Numbered from the stretch's first letter, positions 23,102 through 36,154 are shown. The stretch is DNA of 64,000 nucleotides from Malachius bipustulatus (GCA_910589415.1 OU342637.1:41694162-41758161); one strand, 5' to 3'. The notes: generated from the letters alone by a model not told the origin. A program made the numbers and translations.

Positions 23102-26100
23102 CTGTCGGCATATTCTTGATTGGAAAATAGGAAACAAAAATTAATGTTTAAAAATAACGGACAAATTTGCCTTAAAAGAGCCTAGAGACCCTACTATCGA
23201 AAACATCAAAACTTAGTCATTATCTGCCGCGTTTTTAAAAGTAATTTTGCAATGTATGCGTGGCTCAACATTACCTGAAAAACTTTAAATATCTCAAAAA
23301 ACGGTACTCTCAAAATCTCTCTCAGTGACGGTAAACTTTTTTTTTTAAAGAAAGGGTGGTATACTAATATCTCCGCCTTTGGTTTTCGTAATTTGTCACC
23401 ATGAGCCTAAATCACGAAGGATCCTTAGCTCATTACTGAGTGCCAAATTGTGTATTTTTCTATGAAGCTGTTTTGGATATATTCAAAATACCCAACATAA
23501 TTTCTTCCAATGTTTCAACACCCCACAGCTAGGAAAAGAAGCTTTCCCATATAAAGGAGATATACAGGTGACATTATTTTAACGTTCTCTATTATTTGAA
23601 GATGTTGAACCAACCAGTATATTACTAATAATCCTGTATGAAATAGCTATTTTATGTGAGTGATTAAGTACTTTACTTAATTTAAAAATATTCAGTTTGT
23701 ATTCTTAACAGTTGCAGTTGCCATTGAATCAGTGTAATTGACATAGAATATACAAGTTTCCACATTGCCTACATGACTGGAAAGTTTTTGTCGTTATGTA
23801 GATCGCAAGTAGCATTTTCTCATGGTTGTATTGTCGAGGCATAATGTATACCTACATCATAATTACCCTATACCTTTTCCGACCATAATGAGGATCATGC
23901 AAGTTAGTAAAACGTGAAGCTTAATCATCTGAAATATAATCCTGTAGAGGAAGGAACGCATTCGATGGAGAGATATTTTTTGCTCGTATTATTGCGAGAT
24001 GTGGCGCTCTCGATGATAGCAGACAAATGATTCAAGGTGGAATCTAAGCGTAACAAAATCATCATCTTTCATATTATGACACCTGCTTATTCCTTAAAAA
24101 TTTAAATCGTAATTTAAAATAAAAAAAAATCATTACTTTAATTACGCCGTAGTTTAAAACATTAATTAAAAATTAATAATATACCTATAAGCTTCATTAC
24201 AACAGAATGCAGTATTAAAATGTTCATTCATTCTTCATTATATTGATGAAATTTACCCCAAGTTAAATATAATTCAAGTGCAAATATGATACCTACTAGG
24301 TTTTTATCATATTTTCAAGTTTATTTTAGACCAACTTCCAGGTCCAAGGTAATTGTATATCTGGCATGACCTGCTTCGCAATAGCTTTTACCGAATTTGT
24401 AATAAATATATGTCGTGAAAATTCTTCAGCGTTAAGCATTTCAGAGTTAATTCTAATAATGCAGAACCTATTTTTCGAGTAGGTATGTCAATCTTCGGCA
24501 TCTAAACAGACAGGAGAATTGTTATCAAGGACAACCTCTTTATTTCATAATGACTTTTATTTGGACCACTCCAGCAGTTGTTGTCATCGACAGGCCGGCC
24601 ATCGGTGATATCACTAAAAGGCAGTGAGAAGAAAAATGTTCAAAATACCCTACACATCAATTTCCAGTAAGTATTGCAACGTATCGATTTTCCTTCATAT
24701 ACCTACACATCATTTGTTCATGTCGCTCGTGAAGTGGCAAATGATCCCGCAGATGTGAGAATCTTTTCGGTGGAAGGTAGATACTTAAAGTATAAAAAAT
24801 TTACATTTATAAAAATACAAACCTTATTTATGTTAACAACTACATATATTACATATTATAATTTCTGTCCATCCGTCCATTTTAAAAATTCATGAAAATT
24901 TGTTTAGGAAAATAAATAAATAATGTCATCCAATACTGTTTTCAATGGATCAATTATTGCTTTATGATGGTGTGGGGTGGATTAATTCGATAGTGGCGTT
25001 TAAGATTGCAAGTTTTATAAAATCAGGAGACAGAAATAACAGAAACACCGGTATAATAAAAATAATATATTATTTAGGTATAAAATGTAATTCGACACCA
25101 GTCTTGAAACAGCAGGGAATTGATTACAAGATATTTCTTCAATTCAAGCCTCGATTCAAGCCATGCAATAAGATCAAGCTTCATTGCTCTATGTTTTTAC
25201 AGACATGAACTTTTCCAAATCTATTATTTCCTGATGGTTTATTACAAGGAGGTGTTTTTTATAATTAGGTTTATGCCGATGGGGCATCATGGATGGAACA
25301 GAAAACAACTTTAATTTTAAATTTTTTAGTCTACGCATGTCCATAGCTGAAATATATTAGTCTTTAACGTCGGAATAAGAGATAATAAGCTGAAAACTCG
25401 TATACACCTTCATTTGGGCGTTCTAAGTATTGTCTAAAAAGTCTCATAAAATCTCGTGTATGCGTCATAAGTTATACATGGTCAAAGGTTACAAAAATCC
25501 TTTTTTACCAATGACATCTAAATAAAATAGATCCTCTTGTTTATATTTTTACAAAATCAATCATTGCCAGCCGCAATTGCATGTTTGCCAAACCGTTACT
25601 GTGACCAGATTTTTCAATACTATCGTTCTTAAAACCATGACGTAAATATGTAAACAAGACATTATCAGTACAAACTACGCGAAATACTTCTTGTGATAAA
25701 CTCGCAATCTCGGCATGCGATAGATTGGGTTTATTGGTCCATTAAGGTCAGGATCGCCATTCGGTAGAAGGTGGTGGAGAGGTTGGAGACACTTACTTGG
25801 TTTTAATGAGTTTTATTAACGATTAACAAGTACATGGTTAAACTTAACTAATAAGATTAATTGAATACTGATTAATCGAACTAATCAGCATCATGATAAT
25901 AATAATACTCCTCCTTCACATTACATATCTAGCTCTATTTATATTCTATGTGGTTCGAGGTCGCTGGAGGTGCTTACATGTCTAGAAACTCAAAGATGCT
26001 TAAGTCGGCAGGGCCGCGTGATTGTTTATCAACAAGTTTGTTTTATTAGTTCAATGCCAGGCTACGCAAGACATCTGTTTGTATACTTTAATTGTCTTAT

Positions 26101-26689
26101 TGATAATATTTAGTTGTTACCAATTCAGGTAATAATCTTTGGTTTCCCTTACTAATTGCTACTAATAATTAAATAGCAAAATATTTCCAATAAACTCGAA
26201 CAACAATAATGGGATAGACGTGATTTAAATCATATTTGAATATAATTTTCAATGTTAAGAAATGAAACACAAAATGCTCGGCAACGTCGTATGTTTACGC
26301 GACTACGATATTTTTACAAATTTTACAAAGCCATTCATCATTTCGAGTGCGGTGTTGTCCCTATTTTGATTTCTTTAGACGAGTGTTTTGTGGAATTAAA
26401 GTGTTTTCTACTATTATTTTCACCAATTTAAAATTATAGACTCTAGACAATTGTGCGAACTTCCTTGATGTGCAAGAAAAGAGACGATTTAAGCCCAGAA
26501 GGTTTGTTTTCGTAGCTGAGTACTAGTTAGTAACGCTATTTTCATATCAGTGCTGTAGTTGCCGCAGGGAAAAATCTTTGGCAAATCCAGTAAAATTATC
26601 CTCTAAACATGCAGTGTGAGAATAATTGCAATTACCCACTATACTGTGACAAATTTCAACAGGACGTCCTATTATAAATATATTAGGTA
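23102..26689. other. Intergenic AT-rich DNA, nothing supported
   Basis: About 3.6 kb without a supportable gene. Open frames at 24674-24895 and 24945-25314 overlap one another in different frames and show no domain. Host regulatory or intronic DNA cannot be excluded. Confidence 0.4.
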
Positions 26690-26695
26690 TTATTT

Positions 26696-26914
26696 TGATA
26701 ATTGGGCTTTAGGTTCCGGCTTACTATTTTCGAAGTTTTAGATTTTGACAAATCTAAATGTCATATTATATTTTATATTTTAATTTTATTTTTCAATTTT
26801 TATTTGTACTTTACTTACTATTAATTGTGATCAAGGGACTAATCAGTCCCGAAACGTTAAACTTCCGATTAGCAACTTCAAAAATAGTAAGCCGGAACTT
26901 AAAGCCCAATTATA
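26696..26914. mobile_element. Inverted-repeat element with Penelope-like GAAACG hairpin
   Basis: ATTGGGCTTTAGGTTCCGGC near 26699 is mirrored with few mismatches near 26892-26912, giving arms of about 33 bases around a 150-base interior. Near the right arm, 26828-26858 folds as TGATCAA + hairpin (GGGACT-AATC-AGTCCC) + GAAACGTT. This is the same architecture as the 3' ends of the Penelope copies at 40292 and 50993. It may be a solo terminal repeat of a Penelope-like element. Confidence 0.5.
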
Positions 26915-27373
26915 CAAATAATCCCTAACTTCATCGGCGTCAATTTGGTTCACTATTTACCAAATTATCCTCTACTACCGTTATCTCAGAAGATGTTCGC
27001 AAATTGGATGACTTTACAACTTCAACTGTTACATCATTTCCTTCCTAAGATTTGCGTTCCTGTTTAATTTAGAAATATCTATACATATGTCTCCAAAAAT
27101 TTCACAAATCACCTTTTTTGAGGGTCTAATAAATAACAAAAAATATTATAAATGTCTTTTGTAATCTACTAGTTAAATATGCTAAAGTACCTATGTATTG
27201 TCTTAGCTTTCCTGTGAATCAGGAGAAGAGGTTGCTTTGGCTTTCCATACATCTAAGAAAATTAGGATTAATCTTCATACAGATAGATAAGTATGGTATT
27301 CTATTAATCATACAAAGTAACCCAAACTCGCTATTTTTCGTCCTAAATAAAACTGGAAATAATAATAATTATC

Positions 27374-28620
27374 TTGAAAATCGCTGCGCCACTGGCTGTC
27401 GTCGCGGAGGTCTCTGACAGCATTGCTATTTTCACCGCAATCCTCTATTATTTATGCGATAAGATGGGCTTAGAACTAACCAGCGAGTTGACATATAATA
27501 ACTTCCAGCATGTTACGAAGGAGGACTGGGAGAAGGAGGTGATCTCCATCTCCAAGGAGATAAGGGGACACGTATGGGAGGCACCTCAGGACAGGGTGAT
27601 CGTCCTGCCTTGTAGGGGGGGGAGATCCGGAGTGACAATAAAGAAACCGCCAGGGCTATCGAGAAATTTGGCGGGTCGAAAACAACGGAGGGAGGTATCT
27701 CGGCTCCCGAGACTTCTGCACTCTTTCAGCTGCCCTAAGGAAAATAGTAAGTACGAGACAATGAAAAGGGAGATCTGCTATCCTATAGTAGCGTACGAAG
27801 GGAAGATTTAGGAGGCAAAAGAAGAATATGTTTTCAGGGCCTATATGGTCCTCAGGTTCCATGCCCTGTGCAATAGGAGGAAGATAATCGCGGTTCCAAA
27901 GTCCAAAGTCCGAAGATCCGACGAGCAAACTCGATAGAAATCAGGGGTATGTCTTCTCCGACAGCAGAGCGCCGGTGGAGAGATACACCCCGGAAAACAT
28001 CAGGGCATATGCCAATAAGACCAGGACCAAGAAGAAATCGAGCGCAAGTGAGGCGCTAAGAGAGCAGACAGACCCGAAAGAAAAAATGCTCTCCGACAAC
28101 TGAAAGAGAAAGTGAACCCGAGCGAAATAGGGGTCGAATAGAAGGGATCAGAAAGACGAGAGACACTAAAAACAGCGCAGAAGAAGCTAAACAATAATTG
28201 TACAAAGAGATAAAGGATAAAATGCCAAACCTAAAGGCCGCCTTGCTAACGAACAAAACGATAGTCCATCTTAAGAGCATGGACGCAATTACAACTACAC
28301 AGTAATTATATATTTAGTAGTAATTATAACTACTGTATAATATGTAAGAAGAAGGGGCACGCAACTGGAAAAGTGACCTGTGGGAAGGCGGCGAAACCGC
28401 AAAATTCATCATCCTCCAAGTAAACGTGGGCAGGGGGAGAGCTGCACAACAGCTGACAGACATATAACATCACAAAGGAAATGGGAATCGACCTTCTTAT
28501 AATACAAGTGCCAAATAAACAAAAGGTAAAAAATACGGAATGGCTAAAAGATGATAGGATCAATGTGGCAATTAGAGTCTTGAACAAGAACATGACCGTT
28601 GACCAGACAGGAAAAGGGCC
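27374..28620 (+). pseudogene. R1-type LINE relic: degenerate ORF1 and start of endonuclease
   Basis: Three scattered frames add up to the 5' part of an R1-clade LINE. 27374-27811 and fragments to about 28260 give a charged, coiled-coil-like ORF1 broken by frameshifts. At 28330-28390 a zinc-knuckle-like NYCIICKKKGHATGKVTC is followed by a stop. The next frame gives ILQVNVGRGRAAQQL and then GIDLLIIQVPNK, the characteristic beginning of the APE-type endonuclease of R1-related elements ('Q-N-gr-raA... LlIQEP'); a stop interrupts between the two parts. The relic ends at 28620, where the tail of another LINE abuts. Not functional. Confidence 0.6.
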
Positions 28621-29310
28621 TTTTTTTACTGAAAATGCACATGCACTGCAGGGAAATCCCTATGACGCTCTCGGAGCGGTGCATGAGCGGAGATAACGAT
28701 TCACGTTGGCCTTGAATCGCTGCAGGTTGTATATACTTCGGGAAACACGCCCTTTGGAATGCTATTCCAAAGTGATGCGGTTCTATACATAAAATAAGTC
28801 TGAAATAGGGTGGTACGAGGTGTAACGAGCTGAACCTGATACGGATGAGTGCCTGCAGCCGACGTGTATTTCTGCCCGGTCTTGTTCTAGGTGCGATCAA
28901 GTAAGATATCTGTAAAACAGACTCAGGTCAGCTACTCTTCTTCGATGTTCGAGAGTGTCTAAATTTTTTGTCAAATCTGGGTCCCCAATCAAGTGGATGG
29001 CTCTTTTCTGGATAGAGTCGAGTAATCGTAGCGTATGTTTAGGAGCTGAGCTCCAAACATGTAAGCAGTATTCCAAGGATGGTCGGATTTGAGCCTTGTA
29101 TAAGAGGAGAAGCTGCTGTGGTGTATAAAATTTCATCGTGCGGAAGAGTAGTCAATGTTTTTGAGAAGCACTTTTCGCCAGCCCTGCAACATGGTCATGC
29201 CAAGACATGTTCGCTCCGAGGCTCACTTCAAGTAAACGAAGAGATGCCGATGAAGTAAAAGAGTGTCCCTCCATCACCATTTGCGATAGTCCCGTCGGTT
29301 CCATCTATCC
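28621..29310 (-). pseudogene. Jockey-type LINE, 3' part of ORF2
   Basis: On the minus strand the segment 28897-29136 reads KFYTPQQLLLLYKAQIRPSL, continuing EYCLHVWSSAPKH...LLDSIQKRAIHLIGDP. This is the C-terminal domain shared by a very common insect jockey-like LINE family. It extends upstream (29140-29300: SLGANMSWHDHVAGLAKSAS) after an in-frame stop. A frameshift near 28900 passes into the final part of the protein (28544-28900 frame). Seven Ts at 28621-28627 are probably its poly(A) tail, marking insertion into or next to the R1-type relic. The RT catalytic motifs are not included. Confidence 0.75.
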
Positions 29311-29462
29311 GTGTAAATGGTGGAATCGTGGATCTGTGAAGTTATGGCTGCCTGTCTTTTAGTGACCAACCAAAAATATTTCGAATCGCTAGGGCTGGAG
29401 AAGTTGAGTTTTTTTCTTAATTCTATGGTTATGAGCTTCCTTGGTTTGATTCTTGCTTATGC

Positions 29463-29735
29463 TTATTTCCTTGCATCTGTTTCGAGGAAGGATGAAACTG
29501 TGGGGATTTGTGCCGTCGAGGCTCTCTCGCCATTGGCGAAAATACAGTTTTTTTTTGAGGCGGCAGCTTCCTTGCGTCTTTTGTTGAACCGAGGTTTGCT
29601 GCTTGAAGGCTGTTTTTTGGAAAAGGGAATTTTGGCGCACATGCCTGTTAAGATGACTTGAGCAACTTCAGCTTGGGCAACAAACAAATGGATCACTAGA
29701 GCAGAAACAAACACTCCGCCATGGAAAAGCTCCAT
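29463..29735 (-). other. Unassigned ORF with signal-peptide-like start
   Basis: The minus-strand frame of 90 codons starts MELFHGGVFVSALVIHLFVAQA. This looks like a signal peptide with a possible cleavage after AQA. A basic, serine-rich stretch follows (KKQPSSSKPRFNKRRKEAAA). No conserved domain or cysteine pattern is visible, and the opposite strand is also open over most of the range. It could be a small secreted-protein exon or chance. Confidence 0.2.
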
Positions 29736-29786
29736 AATATTCCCTTAGTCGTTCCCATCATTTGTCCGATCTATTATAGTGCCAGA

Positions 29787-30035
29787 CTATATACGCGGTT
29801 CATTTGCTTTTTTGATACTAATAATTGGTAGGACAGATGATGTTGAGACGAGTTTGTGGTCTAAGGAACTCAGTGGAGCTTTCACCGTGATATTATGTAT
29901 TTGAGGCTTCGTGGTCAAAAAAAGCAGGATAGCGAATTCTTCCCTCTCGATCGGGAATGCGGGTTGGTTCGTCAACGAGCTGGGTAAAACCACAGCGGGT
30001 CGCAAACTATTACGATTCACGGTCTTCCTCATCAC
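29787..30035 (-). pseudogene. Possible LINE endonuclease fragment
   Basis: The frame of 82 codons contains HNITVKAPLSSLDHKLVSTS, faintly like the end of an APE endonuclease where the catalytic histidine sits in an 'SDHxPV' box; here it reads LDHKLV. It lies upstream of the jockey relic on the same strand, so it could be a separated part of it. The match is short and uncertain. Confidence 0.25.
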
Positions 30036-32514
30036 TGAAATTTAAGTATTTAAGCCAGTTGATTATACACATATACATAAAAAATCTCCAAAGATGGTTA
30101 TTTCGGCTTTAGGCTAGTTTATATGTATGCAGTCAACAGTCTTTGTCAGGGACAAAAAAGTGTCCTATACTGATTATGGCTACGTGGTCGGTACAAGCGA
30201 CAGATATATCTCGTCGTTTGTCGGTCTGTTATCCTAAGCCACGTGACGTTAAAATCATGGGATTCAAAGACTTCCCTACGTTGTTGACTTCGCCAAAAAC
30301 AATTCCGAAGTTTTTTTTTCACGCAGTGTTAGAATATGAGGTTTTTTCGCCTGTAAATGTTGATGTACTAAATTGATATTTGTGTTTAAACCTTTAGTAT
30401 TACAAAACTCAACTATAAATTTTCCCATTCTGGAGATGTTACTATTCTTGCTGTTGCATCAATGTGTCCCTGGATTAGCCCCCGCTTGGAGTTCCGGATA
30501 GGAAGTCGCTTTAACTACGGAAAATTTTAACCCCGGAAACGCCATCCATGCATATTGTTGTTTCTTATTTTATGGAACGGATTCTCTGGCACAGCAACGA
30601 AACGTTAAACTCTTTAAAGCCGCCTGAGCCAGAAAGGTGGTATGACACCTCAGGATGCTCTCGATGGTGGACTAGCAACCCCGACACGGATCCCACGATA
30701 TCTGTTCCCTAGGATTATCTGTTCCCTACCCCTGCCAAGGGTATGAGCTTGGGTTTGTCATTGAAATTGAACAAATTTGTCATTGAAATATGTCCCCCTC
30801 GATAACAAAATCGACATGATTCGGCGTTTTTCGCATACATCTTCAGTTTTCAAGTTATTAGGCCTGGTACGTTTTCGTTAGCTCATTCTGCATGTATAGA
30901 GTGGTACGTTTTAATTATTTATGAAACAATTCTGAGAGGCCCTTGGAATCTTATGCTGAAACTTCTTAGTCTGGTCAAAATAGTCGAAAAAATAGTGGTA
31001 GGTTGAGAATAATTCGCATAGGGCTGAAAGAGTTGGTACAGATCTAGAGGATATTATTACAAATAAAATACTGAAAGACTCCACCGATCCCACATCTACA
31101 AAAAAAGTTATTTTAATATTAATATTTGAAACTTCTGGTGTAGGTACCTATACAGTTTTTAATTTTATACGAAATTTTACATTTAACTATCTTTATACCA
31201 TATCTTGTTTCAATATTTTTTTCTGCACTCTTAGTCTTCTCTCATTTTTTCTTTCTTGTTGTTCCGTTACTGCTGGGAGCCTTTGATATTTATCCCGTTA
31301 TATCTCCTCAAACTTTGATAAAGGTCCATCCTAGGATAATCTTGGAACTATGTGTATTTCTATCATCTATCAACAAATAATCGTTGAAAGAGGTTTTCAA
31401 TCTAATCTTGAAGGGACCAAACGCGCCCACATCCAGCAGCTTTCGGTGTAGTGGAACACTAATGATAATAATTTAATTGCTGTTTTCCTGCAGTATAGGA
31501 TACTAGGCAAAAAATATAAGGTTATGAAGGATGATAAATATGGGATTTTCTTTAGTTTGCTACTTTATTAAACAACATTTCTTAAAATGTCAGAATAATA
31601 ATTAGTCCATCCAGTTGGATATCAAAAGGAGAAATATTCCGGTAGTTGCTCTAAAATTAAATTCCCTTCTCTAATCCGCTTTCTGATGAAAATATAAAGC
31701 GGTGGCAAACTAAGTCCTGTTGCCGTTACAATTCCCATGAATGTAACTACACTGTTTCAAGTTGTAATTCAGAGAGGATTACTTGTAATTCAGATTAGTA
31801 AATTGTAAATCAGCAAGCGAAATGTAATTCAGATAAGTTAATTGAATTTCAGAAAATAAACTAACTTTTACTCATATTTTTCCAAGTGTCCATATTAGTC
31901 CTTCAGGAGCGATGTCGGTTCGCTGACAAGGAAAGCTACTAAATAGATGGCCGAGCCAGGTCCAGGGATGTCCGAAGCTCGTCCATTTGCTCGTTGCCGA
32001 CAGGTCAAGATTTTCCCTAGAAAATGTTGTTTATGTTGTAATTTTTTATCTTATATTTAGTTTAAAAAATAATGGATTAATTATATATTTACCAGCGTAA
32101 ATCCCAAATTTAGGTACTACAAATCAAACATGTTAAACTGTTGTTCATATGGGTGCGGAGACCCACAATTGCTGGTTATTGTGACAGGAGCGGTCAAGTC
32201 CACATGGATCAGCGACGAGTAGCCTTTAATAATAATTTTGTAATGTTTTTAACTTTATTTAAGGTGAAACGCTTTCATATTGATGATACCCCGTTTTTTT
32301 GCTATCTTGCTGAGAAATTAGAAACTATACAGTTTGGTCACTTTCAATTGGCTCACCATTGGGATTTCCTAAACCCAATGGTTCGAGATACAGAGTCGGT
32401 TAAATTAGAGAAAAGTTGCATAATTTTATGATGAGTGAGAATCTGAAAAAATAGGGGTTTTTTAGTCGTTGCTTAAATACTCTGAGACGCTGAAATATTT
32501 TTTTGCAATGTGTT
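30036..32514. other. Intergenic DNA, no supported gene
   Basis: At 31756-31850 the phrase TGTAATTCAGA recurs about five times at irregular spacing. The 96-codon frame at 32141-32431 has no recognisable domain, though GACAGGAGCGGTCAAGTCCACATGG near 32180 weakly resembles a stretch of the insertion near 38960, so it may be repeat-derived. Confidence 0.4.
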
Positions 32515-32698
32515 TTTTATTACTATGAAAGTAACTTAATAATTCATTGTAGGTTTACATTAGTCATCAAAAGTTATTCATTTGTGATTACACAAATTTT
32601 CAAAGCCGACTAGATCCCAGAGTTTTCATAGTCAACTTTTGTTTTTCAAGGGAAAACATCAAAAAAAAATCAAGGAAATCAAAAATCTGTTACATTAA

Positions 32699-32850
32699 TG
32701 TCCGTATTAATCAAACTTCAAAATATAACTCTGGGGTTATATTTTGAATTTTCTGACAACTGATTGGTCTAATGAACGCTACGAATTTTAAACCAATGAC
32801 ATGTTCCAAAATATAGCCCCAGGGGTTATATTTATTGATGAATACGGGCC
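32699..32850. mobile_element. 152-bp MITE with CCGTATT ends, TTAA-containing flanks
   Basis: TGTCCGTATTAATC at the left and the complement of GGCCCGTATTCATC at the right form imperfect inverted ends, with further inverse similarity around ATAACTCTGGGGTTATATTTTG. TTAATG occurs at both borders (32695-32700, 32851-32856), which includes the piggyBac target TTAA. The exact border is ambiguous. The right arm of the host foldback element lacks it. Confidence 0.65.
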
Positions 32851-33744
32851 TTAATGTTCTAAAAAATTTGATTCTGCTTTTAGAAGAACCCTTCTTTCAC
32901 CTTTAGTGGAGCGAAATTCGGTAAAAGTCATCGAATTTTTTTTTTACGTATAACCAGGTCAGACCTAATAGGTTTTGTTCATTGCATAATTATTTTGCAT
33001 TCAAAACGGCTATTTACGACATTTTTGGGTAGGTCAGGACTTTGATATTTGAAAAAAAAAACATAAAAATTTATGATTTAAAAAATTGTACTTTTGAACA
33101 TTTACATGAATATATCTTTGAAAGTAATCAAGATATAAAAATCTTTTTTTCATAAAATTAAAGCAGACAAATGGGCGCTTCTAATCGCATATCTTCCTGC
33201 CCTTAAGTATATATAGCTGATTCGCAAAAATAATACAAACGATGCATGTGGCAAAACGCGTATTGATATTTTCACTAAGCAACAAACTTTTTTATTTGTG
33301 AAAATTTTTATACACATACAGCAAACAAAATGAAGCCAAGATATAGTAGAAGTTATTGTATAAAAATTATTCTTTGTAGCGATTGCCGTTTGGTAGTTAT
33401 GACCTTTTTTTCAACTGATGTTGCGCCAATATCGTGCGCTACCCCTTACATAGAGAGCGCCGAGTCAAATTCAAGGCCTACATTAATCCAAGTATAAGAA
33501 GTTATAATAATCAGAAGGTATAATAAGTTATAAAATATATTTGTTTAAGTCTTATACACAAGCTAGCCCGACTTTACCTGTCAGGTAAACATTTAAGGTA
33601 TTACCTTCAATAATTATTGTAGGAAAGATTTATTGCCGTGGACACGTATCCTTGGACCAGGTTTCTGGTCAGTATGACCAGCAAATACAGCAAATACACC
33701 AATACACGTGAAGTTCTCAAACTCCCAAAAAAGCATATTAAGTT

Positions 33745-34165
33745 TTTTTAGCGCATCGCCTCTGAAAGACGACTTTTCAGTAGCTTAATAGCCGGCGGAA
33801 CGACGCATATTGCAGCCCTACATGCAACAGCGGCTCGTTTCCAAGCGTACAAAATATTCCAGCCCGCAACGAACGTTTTTTCTGGCCCTAGGGCAAACAG
33901 ATTTAGTCGTTACTATAACAACCACTGTTATCAGTTAGTGATTACGCGGCAGGTGCTCGGCAGCGAAATTCAAGCACACAGCTGATAACTACCTAGACTA
34001 CGATACCTACGCGCATATTTCAATATTCGTCAATAAAGCAACAAAATGAACGCTAGACAGGAAAATGACACCGACATTGAATTAATTTGTACGCCACCAC
34101 ATATTCGCCAACAAGCTAACAAGCCAAAGTATTCAGTGTTCTAACGCGATGCGCTAAAAAATAGC
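33745..34165. repeat. Short inverted repeat (AGCGCATCGC)
   Basis: TTTTTTTAGCGCATCGC at about 33744 and GCGATGCGCTAAAAAA at about 34147 are complementary over 16 bases and bracket roughly 400 bases of GC-richer sequence without a coding frame. It may be a small MITE. Confidence 0.4.
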
Positions 34166-34344
34166 GTCTATATCTCGGCCGGACCCGAAGTCCATTTCAG
34201 CTCGTATTCAATCGACCCTCGCTCCGCTACGCTCCGCTCGTCCCGATAACTTCATACTCGCCGAAATGAACTTCTTTTCGCCCTTGATATCCACATCTTT
34301 CGATCCTTTTAGAGTTTTATTCAAGTGTCGTCACCCAGGAATTA

Positions 34345-34635
34345 TCATGTTCTATATCCATTTTTGGGTGAAAATGACTTATGCACACCGTTGGAATCGT
34401 TAGAATTATAGCATTCTATATCCGCAAGAAAATCAAACCTAAATGCAGTAATAAAAAAATTTGTATATTTTTGTTCTACATCCTTGAAAAAAATCCATTT
34501 GTAGAGAATTATATACGGTTCTCTGGTTTATATTAAGAATTATCCTGTTCCATCAGCCACCTGTTTGTTCTAAATCCTCAATACACATGACCTTTCATTA
34601 CTATAGTATAGTAACATTTTGTTCTATGTCCAGTT
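34345..34635. repeat. Cluster of TTGTTCTATATCC-type words
   Basis: Variants of TTGTTCTATATCC occur at about 34348, 34413, 34472, 34548, 34567 and 34619, spaced 20 to 75 bases apart. Three more copies lie at about 36759, 36779 and 36829, beyond the Penelope fragment. The intervening sequence is diverged, so this looks like an old tandem array or a set of binding sites split by insertions. Confidence 0.5.
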
Positions 34636-35659
34636 CCCTTGTTGTTATAGTGTGTTAGTTCTTCAAATAAAAAAAATTTTGCAGAAAAAGTATTGTGATT
34701 AAAAAAAAATATGTAGTGAAAATAATAAAAATAATCCTTTAATATTATCTAAATGCAGCCAAAGGTTTAGGTACTTGAATTTTCAATTTTCAGCAGATAG
34801 GTTTCTCTATAAATACCTTTATAATAAAGTAAAACACTTTTGATTCATAATAAAGAGACAATATTAAATCAAGTTTTATGAAATGGCTCCATATATCAAA
34901 AAACTGTTTACATGTCCCTATATCTAATAATAATTGCTGAGTTTTATGGGCTTAGGTTCTAATTTAAATTTGCTACTAAAGATTCTTTATTACAGAACAA
35001 ATTAGAAAACTTTCGTACAGCATGCGAGGAGAAGACTGAAGACATGGACGGTACCGTGTCGTCTTTATTATATATGGACTCATCAGCATATCATATCAGT
35101 CAGATCCAAATATATTAATACCTTAACCTTTATGACATAAAAAGATGTAGGATAGGTACCACATTGTGGTATTCTATTATGCGGTTTAAATTTTAATACA
35201 GAGTTAAGAAAATTGCCAGATTTTTAATCACCCTGTATAAAAATTTCATCCACACAATAGGATAATACATGAAAAATTAGGATAGGGACATGTAAGCCGT
35301 TTTCCAATAGTTGGAGCCGTTGCCGATGTACGCTGCTTTCAAAATGAGAAATTGCGATTTTCAGTTGTTTATAACTCATAACCTACTCATTTTAGACTGC
35401 AACTGTAAAAACCATTCTTAAAATTATTGTTCACAAAAAATAATAGAAAAACATTAAGTATTTATTTTAAAAGTATTTTAGAATTGTTATTATGTTTTAT
35501 ATGTAGTTCTATTCTTTCGAAAAGATGATTTTTTCGAATTCAAAAATGAATAAAAACAAAAAAAGTCTTATTATATAATATATACATTTATATAATTAAT
35601 GAAATTAGGAATTATTTGGAATTGCAGTCAATTAAATTAAAGAACACTCTTTTTTCTAC

Positions 35660-35697
35660 GTCAAGCTTTCGAATTAATTTTAATTCTTCTTCAGGAC
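35660..35697 (-). ncRNA. Hammerhead-ribozyme-like motif in Penelope 3' end
   Basis: Read on the minus strand: GTC (stem I), CTGAAGA (canonical core CUGANGA), a perfect inverted GAATTAA-AA-TTAATTC (stem II), GAAA (canonical), then G-C and TT as a one-pair stem III plus cleavage site, and GAC closing stem I. Hammerhead motifs with very short stem III are known from Penelope-like elements. Stem I is only 3 bp as read here, so activity is uncertain. Confidence 0.5.
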
Positions 35698-36154
35698 TAT
35701 CTACAATATGATTAACAATATTAAATTTAGTATAAGGTGTTAAAAAGATTTTAATTATTTACTTACAGAATTTAAGATTAAAATTTAAAGATTGTAAAAA
35801 TTGTTAACCATAGGACTGTTCTTGCATACATTTACAGCAATTAACGCTAACAAAGATAAAATTACATAAGTACTAATGAAGTTCAATTTCCAATTCAGGC
35901 CGAAATTATAAAAATTTTTATAAGTTTTTCTAGTCTAAATGATTGACATATAAATAATAAAATATTTTAAATTTTTAAAAAAAATTGAATAAAGATGATT
36001 TGATATCTAAAAGTTATTTGTTTTTGACAACTTCATTACTATGTAAGTCCCCTATTGTTTGACAAAATTAATAATATTATTGTAATAACAATGAAGGGAA
36101 AAAATAAAAATATCGGAAGAATCAAAATTCTTTAAACTTTGGATTAAATTGAGA

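Noticed and set aside
30590..30612. ACGAAACGTTAAAC as a fourth Penelope ribozyme-like box
   Set aside because: The word matches, but there is no adjacent stem II hairpin or core box.
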